A DNA stretch of 64,000 bases from CBDEGU01 sp965238045 (lineage in GTDB: Bacteria; Acidobacteriota; Terriglobia; Bryobacterales; UBA6623). The DNA lies in the NCBI GenBank assembly GCA_965238045.1, contig CBDEGU010000012.1, positions 620,001 to 684,000 of the forward strand, given 5' to 3'. Both the position numbers and the translations under genes were made by a program. A model generated the notes under the pieces. The model did not search any database, was not told the origin of the DNA, and was given only the letters and a program-made list of their open reading frames with translations. Shown piece by piece: positions 36,210-45,905 of this stretch. The first letter of the stretch is position 1; each line of letters opens with the position of its first letter.

Positions 36210-36482
36210 ATGCTGTCGAGACTGCCAGAGTTGCGGCTGGGGCGGCTGGGCCCCTGGTTCAGGCGGAATGTGTTCTGGTTCGTGGTGGGGGTGGTTGCGC
36301 TGGTCCTTTGGGCGAATCGGTATGAGTACGCCAGCATGACGCCCGGCGATGGAGCCACCTTCCCAGTGCGAATCCACCGGCTGACCGGCACGGCCGAGAT
36401 CCTGGGCCCATTCGGCTCACGAGGGCTAGCATTCAACTGGGAGACCATCGAATCAAAACAGGACGAACCGCCCGATCGGTAG
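36210..36482 (+). CDS. Small single-pass membrane protein, unknown function
   Basis: 90 residues with GGAG about 9 bp upstream. A transmembrane helix (about 20-35, NVFWFVVGVVALVLW) is followed by a periplasmic domain with PVRIHRLTGTAEILG, a pattern seen in small phage-shock or tail-associated membrane proteins but not diagnostic. It lies exactly between two copies of the dyad repeat (36135 and 36485). Confidence 0.55.
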   Translation: MLSRLPELRLGRLGPWFRRNVFWFVVGVVALVLWANRYEYASMTPGDGATFPVRIHRLTGTAEILGPFGSRGLAFNWETIESKQDEPPDR

Positions 36483-36484
36483 AT

Positions 36485-36502
36485 CCGTGCAATTTTGCAC
36501 GG
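36485..36502 (+). repeat. Interspersed dyad repeat, copy 3
   Basis: CCGTGCAA-TT-TTGCACGG followed by ATTGG, starting 3 bp after the stop of the small membrane gene. From here to 36669 no gene is supported. Confidence 0.75.
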
Positions 36503-36669
36503 ATTGGCGGATTGACTGGCCGCGAGGAGAAGCGGCCAAATGGCTGACCATCGCATTACTCTGTATGTTCACTTCGTTCCGGGGAGGGTGGTTCGCTGAA
36601 ACATCGTCGCCAAGGACGACCCCTAGCGTCTACCGGCGGAGGCGACGTGCAGGGTTCAGCGTGGGCAAG

Positions 36670-36783
36670 GAGATTGTCCCGAATCTAGTTGAGGGTGGAA
36701 GGGCGGCGGTTCTTAAGCTCGGTTCTCTGAGAGAATCGAGCAAACCTTTCACCACAAAGGAGAACCGCCGTGAAGAAACGATA
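36670..36783 (+). mobile_element. Solo end of an IS256-family element
   Basis: 114 bp starting at the terminal GAGATTGTCCC match, almost base for base, the complement of 45792-45905, the right end of the intact IS256 copy. The fragment includes the leader and the first codons (GTGAAGAAACGATA) of the transposase, then homology stops. The rest of this copy has been deleted. 36784-36873 holds nothing recognisable. Confidence 0.9.
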
Positions 36784-36873
36784 ACCTCAATATTTTCAAC
36801 GCGGACGAAATATTCGGGAGGGACAGGTGGCGCTGGGCCGGATTTCCGCTCTTGGCACAAGTGACAAACAAAA

Positions 36874-37608
36874 TCAGGGCCGCATCGACTCAAACGCCGT
36901 CTTGTAATTGAACATTAGTTGCCGCCGCGAGGTAGTAAGCTGACTCTTCGCCAATCTAGACAGAGCTTCATCGCGGAGTTCGTCAGGGACACGCGCTTCT
37001 CGGAGTACATCCCTAGCCGTGACGGTTAGATTCGCCAGCGAGACTGAATCATTGAATTTAAGGAAGCTGTCTTCGCGACCCACGATTCCCGCTTTTCGTG
37101 CAGCCGCCGCTTGGCCGGAGTAGTGGATCACCTTCGTCACAGGCCTGGGAAAGTCCCGTTTCTTCAGGTGATCGAAAACAACGTTGCCGACCGCGACGAT
37201 CGCTGCGTCGGCGCTAGCACAGAGGTCTATCTCTTCGAGCAACAACGCGTACCATCTGTCATATCGTTGGTCCCTTGCGATTCCGGCACGATCGACGAGC
37301 ATCGCGCCTTTGGACAAATCGGTTATGTGGTATCGCTGCCCGGGCCCGCATAGATACCGTCGGGCACAGAAGTGAAGAATAAAATCCTCGATCGAGAAGA
37401 GAAAATTCCTGAATCCCGCCTCGACTCTCGACCTTGCGTGATCTGGTGACCGGGCCCAACGACCAAGAGACGGCTCCATGCAGATCAGGACGTACTGTAC
37501 GGGAGCCTCTGGATCAGGATTCGGAAGATAGACATCGCCATCGGCCTCGACGAGTGCCTTCATTCGTTGTCGAAGCTCGTCGTACGCTGAATGGAATCTG
37601 CCGGTCAC
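36874..37608 (-). CDS. Hypothetical protein, possibly uracil-DNA glycosylase fold
   Basis: 244 residues from GTG 37608; ATG 37563 is an alternative. The order of motifs recalls the UDG superfamily: VQYVLICMEPSLG (motif A position), YHITDLSKGAM, AIVAVGNVVFDHL, and VIHYSGQAA in the place of the HPS loop. Catalytic residues are not clearly conserved, so the resemblance may be of fold only. Similar genes occur in accessory regions. Its upstream side abuts an insertion-sequence remnant. Confidence 0.5.
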   Translation of the reverse strand: MTGRFHSAYDELRQRMKALVEADGDVYLPNPDPEAPVQYVLICMEPSLGRWARSPDHARSRVEAGFRNFLFSIEDFILHFCARRYLCGPGQRYHITDLSKGAMLVDRAGIARDQRYDRWYALLLEEIDLCASADAAIVAVGNVVFDHLKKRDFPRPVTKVIHYSGQAAAARKAGIVGREDSFLKFNDSVSLANLTVTARDVLREARVPDELRDEALSRLAKSQLTTSRRQLMFNYKTAFESMRP

Positions 37609-37676
37609 GGTGTTGCAGCAAATGTAGCCAGCGATCTTGGCGACAGGCCGAGCATGTTGAAGCCAACCCTCGCTAC

Positions 37677-37760
37677 GGCATTGTCAGGTTAACACGGGTC
37701 GGCGACAATTGGCCCATGGAATCACTGTATCGACGCCTGTGGCTACCGTTTATTCCATCT
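37677..37760 (+). mobile_element. Remnant end of an IS6-like element
   Basis: GGCATTGTCAGGTTAAC is nearly the same as the 17-bp terminal repeat of the MITE at 56248-56367. An ATG at 37716 begins MESLYRR, reminiscent of the start of IS6-family transposases, but homology is lost after a few codons. The classification is tentative. Confidence 0.35.
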
Positions 37761-37847
37761 GGACGAGAAAAGGCTGAGTTTCGGAAGCCGCGAGCCTGAT
37801 CGATCAACTGTCGATCGCTCGTCAGGTCGGCAGTCGCCAGCCGTAAG

Positions 37848-37903
37848 TGTCAAGGGCGGAGCAAATTTAGACCACTTCGGCGGAGCAAACGTAGACCAGT
37901 TGG
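37848..37903 (+). mobile_element. IS21-like terminal repeat remnant
   Basis: TGTCAAGGGCGGAGCAAATT starts the segment, and GGCGGAGCAAAnnTAGACCA occurs twice in direct orientation within 56 bp. Multiple direct repeats behind a TGT end are typical of IS21-family termini. No istA/istB remains. From here to 38318 no gene is supported; 38108-38122 is a perfect hairpin (GAGAAAT-A-ATTTCTC). Confidence 0.45.
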
Positions 37904-38318
37904 TGAAGGGGCAGCGGTTTTCGAGGGATGACTGGAACGCAGCCTGACGTCGCCTTTCAGGGCGGCTCAGGCGCAGTGGTGGCCGTCTCCATCCGATTGC
38001 CAGACAGAATATTCTATCCTTCTGGTGAGACTGTCTGGGTATGCGGTCCCTCTTGCTCCTGCCTACGCTAGAATGTTCGACGAAGGGGCGTCAACCCGAT
38101 AGGTGTCGAGAAATAATTTCTCATTGAGCAATCAGGCATGAGAGCCTTCGCAACCCGTCGTCGATCTGGCCCAAATCGAGTCCCATCAGGCGGCTAGCGG
38201 GGATCTGGGCCGATAGCGAGTGCGAACGGTTGTTGGACGAAGCCGCTGGCGCGGCAGAGGTGAAGGGGAGGCCGGCGAGTGGGGAAGGATTGAAACTTTG
38301 TTGAGGTAGAGGAATAAT

Positions 38319-38341
38319 GAGCGACCGAGAGGAGGTCGTTC
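38319..38341 (+). promoter_or_regulatory. RBS-sequestering hairpin before the IS91 integrase gene
   Basis: GAGCGACC-GAGAGGA-GGTCGTTC ends one base before ATG 38342. The AGGAGG ribosome site (38330-38335) lies in the loop and stem. The second copy at 56204-56226 keeps the 7-nt loop and changes paired positions on both sides, so the stem is conserved. Confidence 0.7.
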
Positions 38342-39217
38342 ATGACCAAGCTACGTCAGAAGATGATCCAAGACCTGCGGCTGCGCAGCTATTCGCCGCA
38401 GACGATTCGGAGTTATACCAAGGCCGTCGAGGATCTCGCCCGCTACTTCGGCAAGTCGCCGGAGCAACTGGGCCCGAAGCAGATTCGCGAGTATCAGCTT
38501 GACTTGATCGAGCGGCGTAAGCTGGCCGGTGCGACGTTCGGGGTGCGCACAGCGGGGCTGAAGTTCTTCTACAGCCAGACACTCGAGCGACCCTGGGTTG
38601 TCGAACGCATCGCACGGCCCAAGGTCCGGCGTCGCCTACCGGTCGTGCTGAGCCGTGAAGAAGTGACGGCGCTGTTGGACGCCGCGGTGAACCTGAAGCA
38701 TCGCGCGATCCTCGCGACGCTCTACGGAGCCGGGTTGCGTCTCGACGAAGTGTTGCAACTCGAAGCGGGGGACATTGACTCGCAGCGGATGGTGATCCTG
38801 GTGCGCCGCGGCAAAGGAGAGAAGCCACGCCAGGTGATGTTGTCTCCCAAGCTACTGGAGTTGCTGCGTCTGTACTGGCGCTGGGCGAAGCCGAACGAGT
38901 TGCTGTTTCCCGGCCGTATCCACGGCGCCCAGCTGCGGCCCTCGGGGGTACGGCAGATCTGCCAAAAGCTTGGTCGCCAGGCAGGCATCCGCAAACCGGT
39001 GAGCCCGCACGTGCTGCGGCATTCCTTTGCCACGCACTTGCTGGAAGCGGGGACGGATCTGCGCACCATCCAGGTCTTGCTGGGGCACGTCAGTCTCAAG
39101 ACGACGGCGCGCTATCTGCATGTCTCGGAATTGCGCCTGCGCACGACGCAGAGCCCACTCGAAGCACTCGAGATTCGCGAAGCGCTCACCGACGACGGGG
39201 ACCGGCGCCGGCGATGA
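38342..39217 (+). CDS. Tyrosine recombinase/integrase of an IS91-type element
   Basis: 291 residues. N-terminal SAM-like core-binding domain (1-90: YSPQTIRSYTKAVEDLARYF), C-terminal catalytic domain with the R-K-H-R-H-Y set: TLYGAGLRLDE (Arg), RRGKGEK (Lys), HVLRHSFATHLLE (His-x2-Arg), LLGHVSLKTTARYLH (His and Tyr). It looks intact. XerC/D-like enzymes encoded next to IS91 transposases are a known arrangement; their part in transposition is unclear. Confidence 0.93.
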   Translation: MTKLRQKMIQDLRLRSYSPQTIRSYTKAVEDLARYFGKSPEQLGPKQIREYQLDLIERRKLAGATFGVRTAGLKFFYSQTLERPWVVERIARPKVRRRLPVVLSREEVTALLDAAVNLKHRAILATLYGAGLRLDEVLQLEAGDIDSQRMVILVRRGKGEKPRQVMLSPKLLELLRLYWRWAKPNELLFPGRIHGAQLRPSGVRQICQKLGRQAGIRKPVSPHVLRHSFATHLLEAGTDLRTIQVLLGHVSLKTTARYLHVSELRLRTTQSPLEALEIREALTDDGDRRRR

Positions 39218-40419
39218 GCCGGCATCGGCTGGAAGTGGCCGATGTCATTCGCCAACACGAAGGGGAGTTGCTCGAGCGCTGGGGACACCGCCTCTCCGCT
39301 CGTCAACGCAAGGCCCTTCGCGACATCGGTTCGTGTCGCAGCGCCGCCCAGGGCGCTCACATCGAACAGTGCGATTCTTGCTCGCAGGAACGGATCGCGT
39401 ACAACTCGTGCTCGAACCGGCACTGTCCGAAGTGCCAGTCGGCGGCGCGTGACCGCTGGCTGGGGGCACGGGCGCAGGAACTACTTCCGGTGCACTACTG
39501 CCATGTTGTGTTCACCGTGCCAGGGGCCCTGGCAATGTTGGCCCTCCAGAATCAGCGACTCTTCTACCGTCTGCTGTTCGAGGCGGCCTCTCAAAGCTTG
39601 CAACAACTCGCTCGCGACCCCAAGCGTTTGGGCGCCCAGATCGGCTTCTTCGCCGTATTGCATACCTGGAACCAGATACTGCTGCCTCATCCGCACCTGC
39701 ACTGCGTCGTACCGGCGGGAGGAATGGCGCTCGACGGCAGCCGATGGATCCGCTGCCGCAAGAAGTTTTTCCTGCCCGTACGGCCTCTGAGCCGCTTGTT
39801 TCGCGGCAAGCTCTTAGACGGTTTGCGGCGGGCGTTCGAACACGGCGAGCTGGAACTCGACCGGCAGCTGGCCCCGCTGACGAAGCCCGAACGTTTTCAC
39901 TCTTGGCTGCGAGAACTGAGAACAACCGAGTGGGTGGTCTACCTCAAGCCGCCCATGGCCGGACCCGAACAAGTGCTCAAGTATCTGGCTCGTTATACCC
40001 ATCGCGTCGCCATCTCCAACGGTCGCTTGCGGTCTCTCCACGACGGCCGCCTGCGCTTGCGTTTTCGCAACGCGAAGAACAACCACCGTATCGAGACGAT
40101 GACGCTCGACGCGGTCGAGTTCCTGCGGCGCTTTCTGCTGCACGTGCTGCCGAGGGGTTTTGTCAAGATCCGCTACTACGGTTTCTTGGCTCATCGCAGA
40201 CGCGCGGCGGGCTTGGCCCGCTGCCGGGAACTCCTCCAGGCGTCCGCGACGAGGGAAGTTTCCCCTGCCTTGTTGAGCAAGGAGCAACGGCGAGCCGTGG
40301 AGCGCCGCTGCCCGCTGTGCGGCGAGGGAAGGCTGCGCGTGGTCGCATGGCTTTCGGCGCTGGAACTGGCGCTACGCGCCGGGGACATGGCCCTGCCCGA
40401 GGCTATCGACTCCTCATGA
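39214..40419 (+). CDS. IS91-family rolling-circle transposase
   Basis: 401 residues. N-terminal zinc finger CDSCSQ...CSNRHCPKCQ (about 51-75), HUH motif HPHLHCVVPAGG, the LARYTHRVAISNGRL region with the catalytic tyrosine, KIRYYGFLAHRRR, and a C-terminal CPLCGEGRL finger. It cleaves single-stranded DNA at the element ends. It appears complete. Confidence 0.93.
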   Translation: MSRHRLEVADVIRQHEGELLERWGHRLSARQRKALRDIGSCRSAAQGAHIEQCDSCSQERIAYNSCSNRHCPKCQSAARDRWLGARAQELLPVHYCHVVFTVPGALAMLALQNQRLFYRLLFEAASQSLQQLARDPKRLGAQIGFFAVLHTWNQILLPHPHLHCVVPAGGMALDGSRWIRCRKKFFLPVRPLSRLFRGKLLDGLRRAFEHGELELDRQLAPLTKPERFHSWLRELRTTEWVVYLKPPMAGPEQVLKYLARYTHRVAISNGRLRSLHDGRLRLRFRNAKNNHRIETMTLDAVEFLRRFLLHVLPRGFVKIRYYGFLAHRRRAAGLARCRELLQASATREVSPALLSKEQRRAVERRCPLCGEGRLRVVAWLSALELALRAGDMALPEAIDSS

Positions 40420-40752
40420 CCCCTCACCGTCTCTTCGCCAACGCAACGCTGCGACGCGCCGTCGCCAGGGGGTGCTTCGCACTCCTGCGCCTGGGTCTTT
40501 CCGCGGAGCTGATTCGCCCGCCTGCGAGGACTTCGCGGCTTCCATACATCAAAGCAATCCGGGCGATCCAAGCCACGTTCTACTCCCGAAAGGTCCTACT
40601 CCTCCTGCCCAACGACCAAGCCAATCCCTACAATCCACATAGCCGATCCTGAGCCCGGCATCCTCCAACAACCCCTATCGACAATGCGGCGGCCCACGCT
40701 GCCACTGCCTCTCTCCACCGCCCTTCGCCCGCCGCACGGTCGATACGGTCCT

Positions 40753-43550
40753 AAGGTGTTCAAGGCGCACCTGCTCGGTGATGAAGAGATCAAGGCGCGC
40801 TTCTGGCGCGAGGCGGAAGCGGCGGCCTCTTTGAACCACCCCAACATCTGCACGGTGTATGAGATCGATGAGGCCCAAGGCAAGACGTTCATCGCCATGG
40901 CCTTCATCGAGGGGGAAGGCCTCGACAAGAAAATTGATGCCGCGCCGTTGAAAATCAATGCGGCCCTCGACATTGCCATCCAGACCGCCCAAGGTCTTCG
41001 GGCCGCTCACGGCAAACAGATTACGCACCGCGACATCAAGCCCGCCAATGTGATGGTCGGCAGCGACGGACATGCCACCATCATGGACTTCGGCTTGGCC
41101 CTGCTGGCCAACCGCTCGAAACTCACCAAGATGGACACGACCATGGGCACGGTCGCCTACATGTCGCCCGAGCAAGCCGAAGGCGCCGGAACCGACCATC
41201 GCACCGATGTCTGGGCGCTGGGAGCGGTGATTTACGAGATGGTGACGGGCCAGAGGGCCTTCCAAGGCGACTACGATCAAGCGATCACCTATTCGATTCT
41301 GCACGAAGAGCCCGAGCCCATGACGGCCTTGCGGACGGGCGTACCGATGGAGCTGGAACGGATCACCGGCAAGTGTTTGGTGAAGCACCGCGAGAAACGC
41401 TACCAGTCGATAGCCGACCTGCTGCTCGACCTGGAGACGCTCAAGAAGAAGATGGAGTCGGGCAAGTCGGCGATCTTGCGTACTGGAGTGGCGACCGGCA
41501 CTCTTGCCGGTCCGGAAGAAAGAGCAGGACAAGCTGAGAGCTTGTCGCCACCGCATCCCCTGGCTAAGTATCGCGTGATCGAGGACTTGGAGGAAGGCGA
41601 TGACAGCGTTCTCTATCGCGCCGAAGACACTCAGCTTAAGCGTTTAGTTGATGTTCGGGTTGTGCCGCAGTCCTCGGCCCAGCGGATTGCTCGCGTGCAG
41701 CGGCGCCAGCAAGCGGCGCTACTTGGGATCGCGGCACTAGGCGTGCTACTCGCCCTGGTCTTCGCGTTCTTCCCGCTATTCTCAACAGCTCCTGTTTCGG
41801 AAGAGGTTCAGCAGCCGGTCCGGTTTTCGTTCACTCCCGAGAATCTCGTGACCTTCGGGTCAACGCCCGCCGTGATCTCGCCGGACGGCAGGCACATCGT
41901 CTTCATCTCCGAGGAAGATGGAGAACGCATCCTTTGGGTGCGGGACCTCGACCGCGAGACGCCCCGCAGACTCGAGGGAACCGAAGGGGCCGAGGATCCC
42001 TTCTGGGCGCCCGATAGCCAGTCGATCGGCTTTGGAACCGACGCAGAGTTGAAGCGGATTCCGCTCAGCGGGGGCGAGCCGATTACGCTGTGTGACCTAC
42101 CTCAAGCCGGAGCACCGTTCTACGGAGGGTCGTGGAGTCCCGACGGTGAACAGATCGTCTACTCGGCCTCCCTCCAGTTGTTCCAAGTGCCTTCTCGGGG
42201 CGGCACTCCCAAGCTTCTCTTCGAGCGGGAAGAGGCCGAAAGCAATAGTAACTTTATGCGCCCGCGCTTCCTGCTTGTGACCGAAGGCTCGCGGGGGCTG
42301 GTCTACACGTGCTTCTTCTGCCAGAGCCTCGCGAGGCCGGTAAAAGCAATGAGCGCGACGGGGAACAAGATCGGTCGTAGCCCAGACGATGTCAAATTGG
42401 GAATCCTGGATCTCAAAACCGGCGAGCGCCGGGAGCTGGTTGCCGGAACCACACCGGTTTACTCAGCTTCGGGCCACCTCGTCTACCAGGAGAGCTTCGA
42501 TTCGGACTCCGGCCTGCGAGCCTTGCCTTTCTCGTTAGAGACTCTGACTGCCACGGGAGAGGCCTTCCCGATCGTCGAAGCCGGGCGTGACCCCAGCATG
42601 GCGCAAGACGGAACGCTGGTCTATTTCGACGGCGCCGGCGGCGGAGGCCAGAACTTGGTGTGGCGAGACCGGGAGGGGAAAAGCCTCGGGACGATTGGGC
42701 GGGCGCAGGAAAACATCGGGCCTCTGGCCTTGTCTCCGGACGGCAAGAGCGTGGCTGTAGAAGCTTGGGAGGCGGACGGCAACCGGGACATCTGGGTTCA
42801 TGATGCCGTGCGCGGGGCGAAGACACGGCTCACTTTCGATCCCGCCAGAGACGGCCAGCCGGCCTGGTCGCCCTCGGGCGAGCAGATCACCTTTTACTCG
42901 CAGCGCGAAGGAGGGTTCGGCATCTACAGCAAGCCCGCCGACGGTAGCGGTGAAGCCGACCTGTTGGTTGACGAGGATACCGGGGAGAGGGCTCCCGATT
43001 GGTCGCGCGACGGGAAGTTTGTGATCTACACGGCGAATAGTGAAGACACCTTAGATGATCTGTGGTACCTGAAGCCCAAAGCAGGCGGGGAGGGATATGA
43101 GCCGACCCCGTATCTAAGGACCGCGGCTGACGAAAGAATCCCGGTCTTCTCGCCGACGGCCGATATGTCGCCTACGTGTCGAGTGAATCGGGTCGAAGCG
43201 AGATCTACGTCCGGCCTTTTCCCGAGGGTGGGGGCAAGTGGCAGGTTTCGATCAACGGAGGCACGCAACCCCGCTGGAGGAGGGACGGCAAGGAACTGTT
43301 CTACGTCGAAGGGGACCAACTCATGGCGGTCTCGGTTTCGACGGCCCAAGGCTTCTCGCCGGGAACACCTAAGCTGCTGTTTCGCGATCGCTGGCTGAGG
43401 TCGGGCGCCCCCAAGCAGATGTACGACGTTTCAGCCGACGGCCGGCGCTTCGTCCTCAGGGAGGCAGTTGAGGGCGCGTCCGACAAGCCACCCGCCATCC
43501 GCGTCGTCATAAACTGGTACGAAGAGTTCCGCGACCGCGAGCAGGACTAA
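40753..43550 (+). pseudogene. Membrane serine/threonine kinase 1 with PD40 propeller, 5'-truncated and frameshifted
   Basis: Homology begins at KVFKAHLL, the catalytic-lysine strand; everything before it, including the glycine-rich loop, has been replaced by sequence at the IS91 border. The rest of the kinase is present (HRDIKPAN, DFGLALL, MSPEQAEG, DVWALG), followed by a degenerate second N-lobe (41557-41664), a transmembrane helix (about 41712-41780) and a TolB/PD40 propeller. One base is missing near 43153 (VFSP/DGRYVAY), so the frame starting upstream stops at 43398 while the true C-terminus runs to 43550 (EEFRDREQD). Kinase activity is not expected. Confidence 0.85.
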
Positions 43551-43772
43551 GTCCCGCGAAACGAACTACATAGCGCTCGTCTGCGGATACCTGTCGCGAA
43601 ATCGCCTTCGCACCATCAATCCGCTGCCTGAGGCCACCAGAAGGCCCTCGAAGGAGTGGAAAACCGGGCTGAATCAAGGCCTTGGCGGTGCTACGATCGG
43701 AAAGATCAACGGAAGCGTCGTTCGCGCCAGCTATCCCGTGGCGGTATAATCTCCCCAGGCCAGGGGCGAGCC
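43551..43772 (+). repeat. Duplicated intergenic spacer of the kinase array
   Basis: This 222-bp spacer is clearly related to 48049-48256, sharing CATAGCGCTC, TCGCCTTC, CAATCCGCTG and GGCGGTGCTACGAT at the same spacing, and in part to 51790-51880. It shows that the kinase genes arose as tandem duplicates including their promoters. Confidence 0.8.
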
Positions 43773-44457
43773 ATGATCGGCCAAACGATCTCGCACTACA
43801 AGATCACCGAGAAACTCGGCGAAGGCGGCATGGGTGTCGTCTACAAGGCTGAGGACACCAAGCTGCGCCGTGTGGTGGCGCTGAAGTTTCTGCGCTCTGA
43901 ACTGATCGAGAACCCCGAGCACAGAGAGCGCTTCCTTCGTGAGGCGCAGGCCGCGGCGGCTCTCGATCACCCTAACATCTGCACCATCTATGAAATCGAC
44001 GAAGACGCGGGGCGGACGTTCCTCGCCATGGCCTTCATCGAAGGCCTGACCGTCAAGGACAAGATCGCCCAGCGCCCGCTCAAGCTCGACCAGGCACTCG
44101 ACATCGCCGTTCAAACCGCCCAAGGTCTTCAAGCAGCGCATGAGAAGGGCATCGTCCACCGCGACATCAAGGGCGCCAACATCATGGTCACGCCGCCGGG
44201 ACAGGTCAAGATCATGGACTTCGGCCTGGCGCAACTCGCCGAGCGGTCCAAGTTGACCGAGACGACGACCATCCTGGGCACTCCCTCTTACATGTCTCCG
44301 GAACAGGCGCGGGGTGAAAAAACGGACCGCCGCGCGGATCTTTGGTCGCTCGGGGTCGTGCTGTACGAAATGATCGCCGGCAGACTGCCGTTCGTGGGGG
44401 AGCGCCAAGAGGCGGTTCTCTACGGGATCACCAGCGAAGAACCCGAGCCGGTCACCG

Positions 44458-45905
44458 GAGAGTGTCCCAATCGTAGTTGAGGGTTTGTAGGGCGGCGGCG
44501 TAAAAGAGCATTGTACTAGGCAGCCTTTGCTGCTGTGGCCTTGGCCGGATTGAGGATGGCGTCGAGCATCCACAGATCCTTGTAACCCATGATCTTGCGG
44601 AAGCTTTTCTCGGTATCGAGGAATGCAGCCGTGGCCCAGCGACACACCATGGCCGCGTCCTTCCAGCGGGTCACTCGCCGCGTTCTCCGCCGCACCCCGG
44701 CGTTAGGAGACTCGACGATGTTCGTCGTCGCCAGGCAGCGATGCAGCGACGGCGGCGCACCCAGGCGGTTGATGGTGAAACACTCCTCCATGCCTTCGCG
44801 CAAACTCACCGCCGCCTCGGGCCAGTCACCCTCGTACCACTGGGCTAGCTTCTCCAGCCGCGCTTGTCCATCTTGGGCTCGGAGCCGCCAGGCGGCCCGG
44901 ATCGCCGCTTTGGCCTGATCGCGCTCGGCCTTAGGCAGCCGCTCGACGACATTGCGCAGCTTGTGAGCACGGCAGCGCTGCACCGGAACTTTGCCGAAGA
45001 CCCGCCGCACCGCCGCCCGCAGGGCCTTCGATCCATCGAGCACGAAGAGCCTGTTTTTCTCCGTCGATACTCCCCGCTCGACCATGCCCCTCAGCAAGTC
45101 TTCGGCGGCGGCTGTGCTCTCAGTGGCGGCGTGCTGCAATCCCAGCACATGTTTGTTGCCCTGACGGTCTACGCCCACCGCTGCAAGCACTACATGATCT
45201 GCGAAGATCAAACCGTCCACGTAGATCACCAGCAGATCCAACTCATCCAGGCGCCGCGTGAGCACTTCGTCGATGCTCTTTTCGGCGGCCTCGACTGCCT
45301 CCCGGCTGACGGCGGATTTCGACACCCCGGCCGTGCCGGCCATTGCGCCAATCACCCCGGCATAGTTGCGCGTCGAGACGCCCTTCATCAGAATGTCGAG
45401 CATGCGCGCGCCGAGGCGTTCGTCGTCCTGCATCGCTTCGTAAGCGGGCACTTTGACCTCGCCGCCGGAGCGTTTGCGCAGTCTGGGTTTGCTGACGCGC
45501 AGTTTGCGGTTGCTGAGCTTGACGCGACCGGGCTGGCGGCCCCAGCGGACCACATCGCCGCGGCGCTTCTTGCCGGGCTGGGAAAGTTTTCCACCGGTAA
45601 CTTGCTGCGCCGACAGTTCCAGCACGGCTTGAATGGCGGCGCGGCCGGTGACGTCGATAACCTCGTCGACGGCTCCGCGGCACTGCTCGACCAGTTCAAC
45701 CAAGGGCAGCATGAGTTGGGAGTTTTGGCTGAGCAGGCGGGTGAGGTCGTTGGGGCTGACTGGCTGTTGCTTCGCGGAATCCAGAATGTGATATCGTTTC
45801 TTCACGGCGGTTCTCCTTTGTGGTGAAAGGTTTGCTCGATTCTCTCAGAGAACCGGGCTTGAGAACCGCCGCCCTTCCACCTTCAACTAGATTCGGGACA
45901 ATCTC
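44458..45905 (-). mobile_element. IS256-family insertion sequence, complete
   Basis: 1448 bp, flanked by the 8-bp duplication GGTCACCG (44450-44457 and 45906-45913). The ends are imperfect inverted repeats: GAGAGTGTCCCAATCGTAGT on the left and GAGATTGTCCCGAATCTAGT on the right, read inward. It carries one transposase. Confidence 0.95.
44516..45805 (-). CDS. IS256-family transposase
   Basis: 429 residues starting at GTG 45805, with AAAGGAG upstream. The mutator-type DDE domain includes VIYVDGLIFAD (first Asp), FVLDGSKALRAAV (second Asp), QRCRAHKLRNVVERLP and the late glutamate region near TTNIVESPNAGVRRR. Length and motifs indicate an active enzyme. Confidence 0.94.
   Translation of the reverse strand: MKKRYHILDSAKQQPVSPNDLTRLLSQNSQLMLPLVELVEQCRGAVDEVIDVTGRAAIQAVLELSAQQVTGGKLSQPGKKRRGDVVRWGRQPGRVKLSNRKLRVSKPRLRKRSGGEVKVPAYEAMQDDERLGARMLDILMKGVSTRNYAGVIGAMAGTAGVSKSAVSREAVEAAEKSIDEVLTRRLDELDLLVIYVDGLIFADHVVLAAVGVDRQGNKHVLGLQHAATESTAAAEDLLRGMVERGVSTEKNRLFVLDGSKALRAAVRRVFGKVPVQRCRAHKLRNVVERLPKAERDQAKAAIRAAWRLRAQDGQARLEKLAQWYEGDWPEAAVSLREGMEECFTINRLGAPPSLHRCLATTNIVESPNAGVRRRTRRVTRWKDAAMVCRWATAAFLDTEKSFRKIMGYKDLWMLDAILNPAKATAAKAA

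Larger units (their letters stand above)
38319..40419 (+). mobile_element. IS91-family element with tyrosine recombinase
   Basis: Minimal extent from the leader hairpin to the transposase stop; the true termini were not identified and the right end probably lies between 40420 and 40752, where the kinase homology begins. Elements of this group transpose by rolling circle and leave no target duplication. The two genes overlap by ATGA. The segment 40420-40752 has no supported gene. Confidence 0.8.

Noticed and set aside
34985..36502. Integron attC sites flanking gene cassettes
   Set aside because: The dyads lack the RYYYAAC/GTTRRRY core sites and extrahelical bases of attC, and no integron integrase is present.
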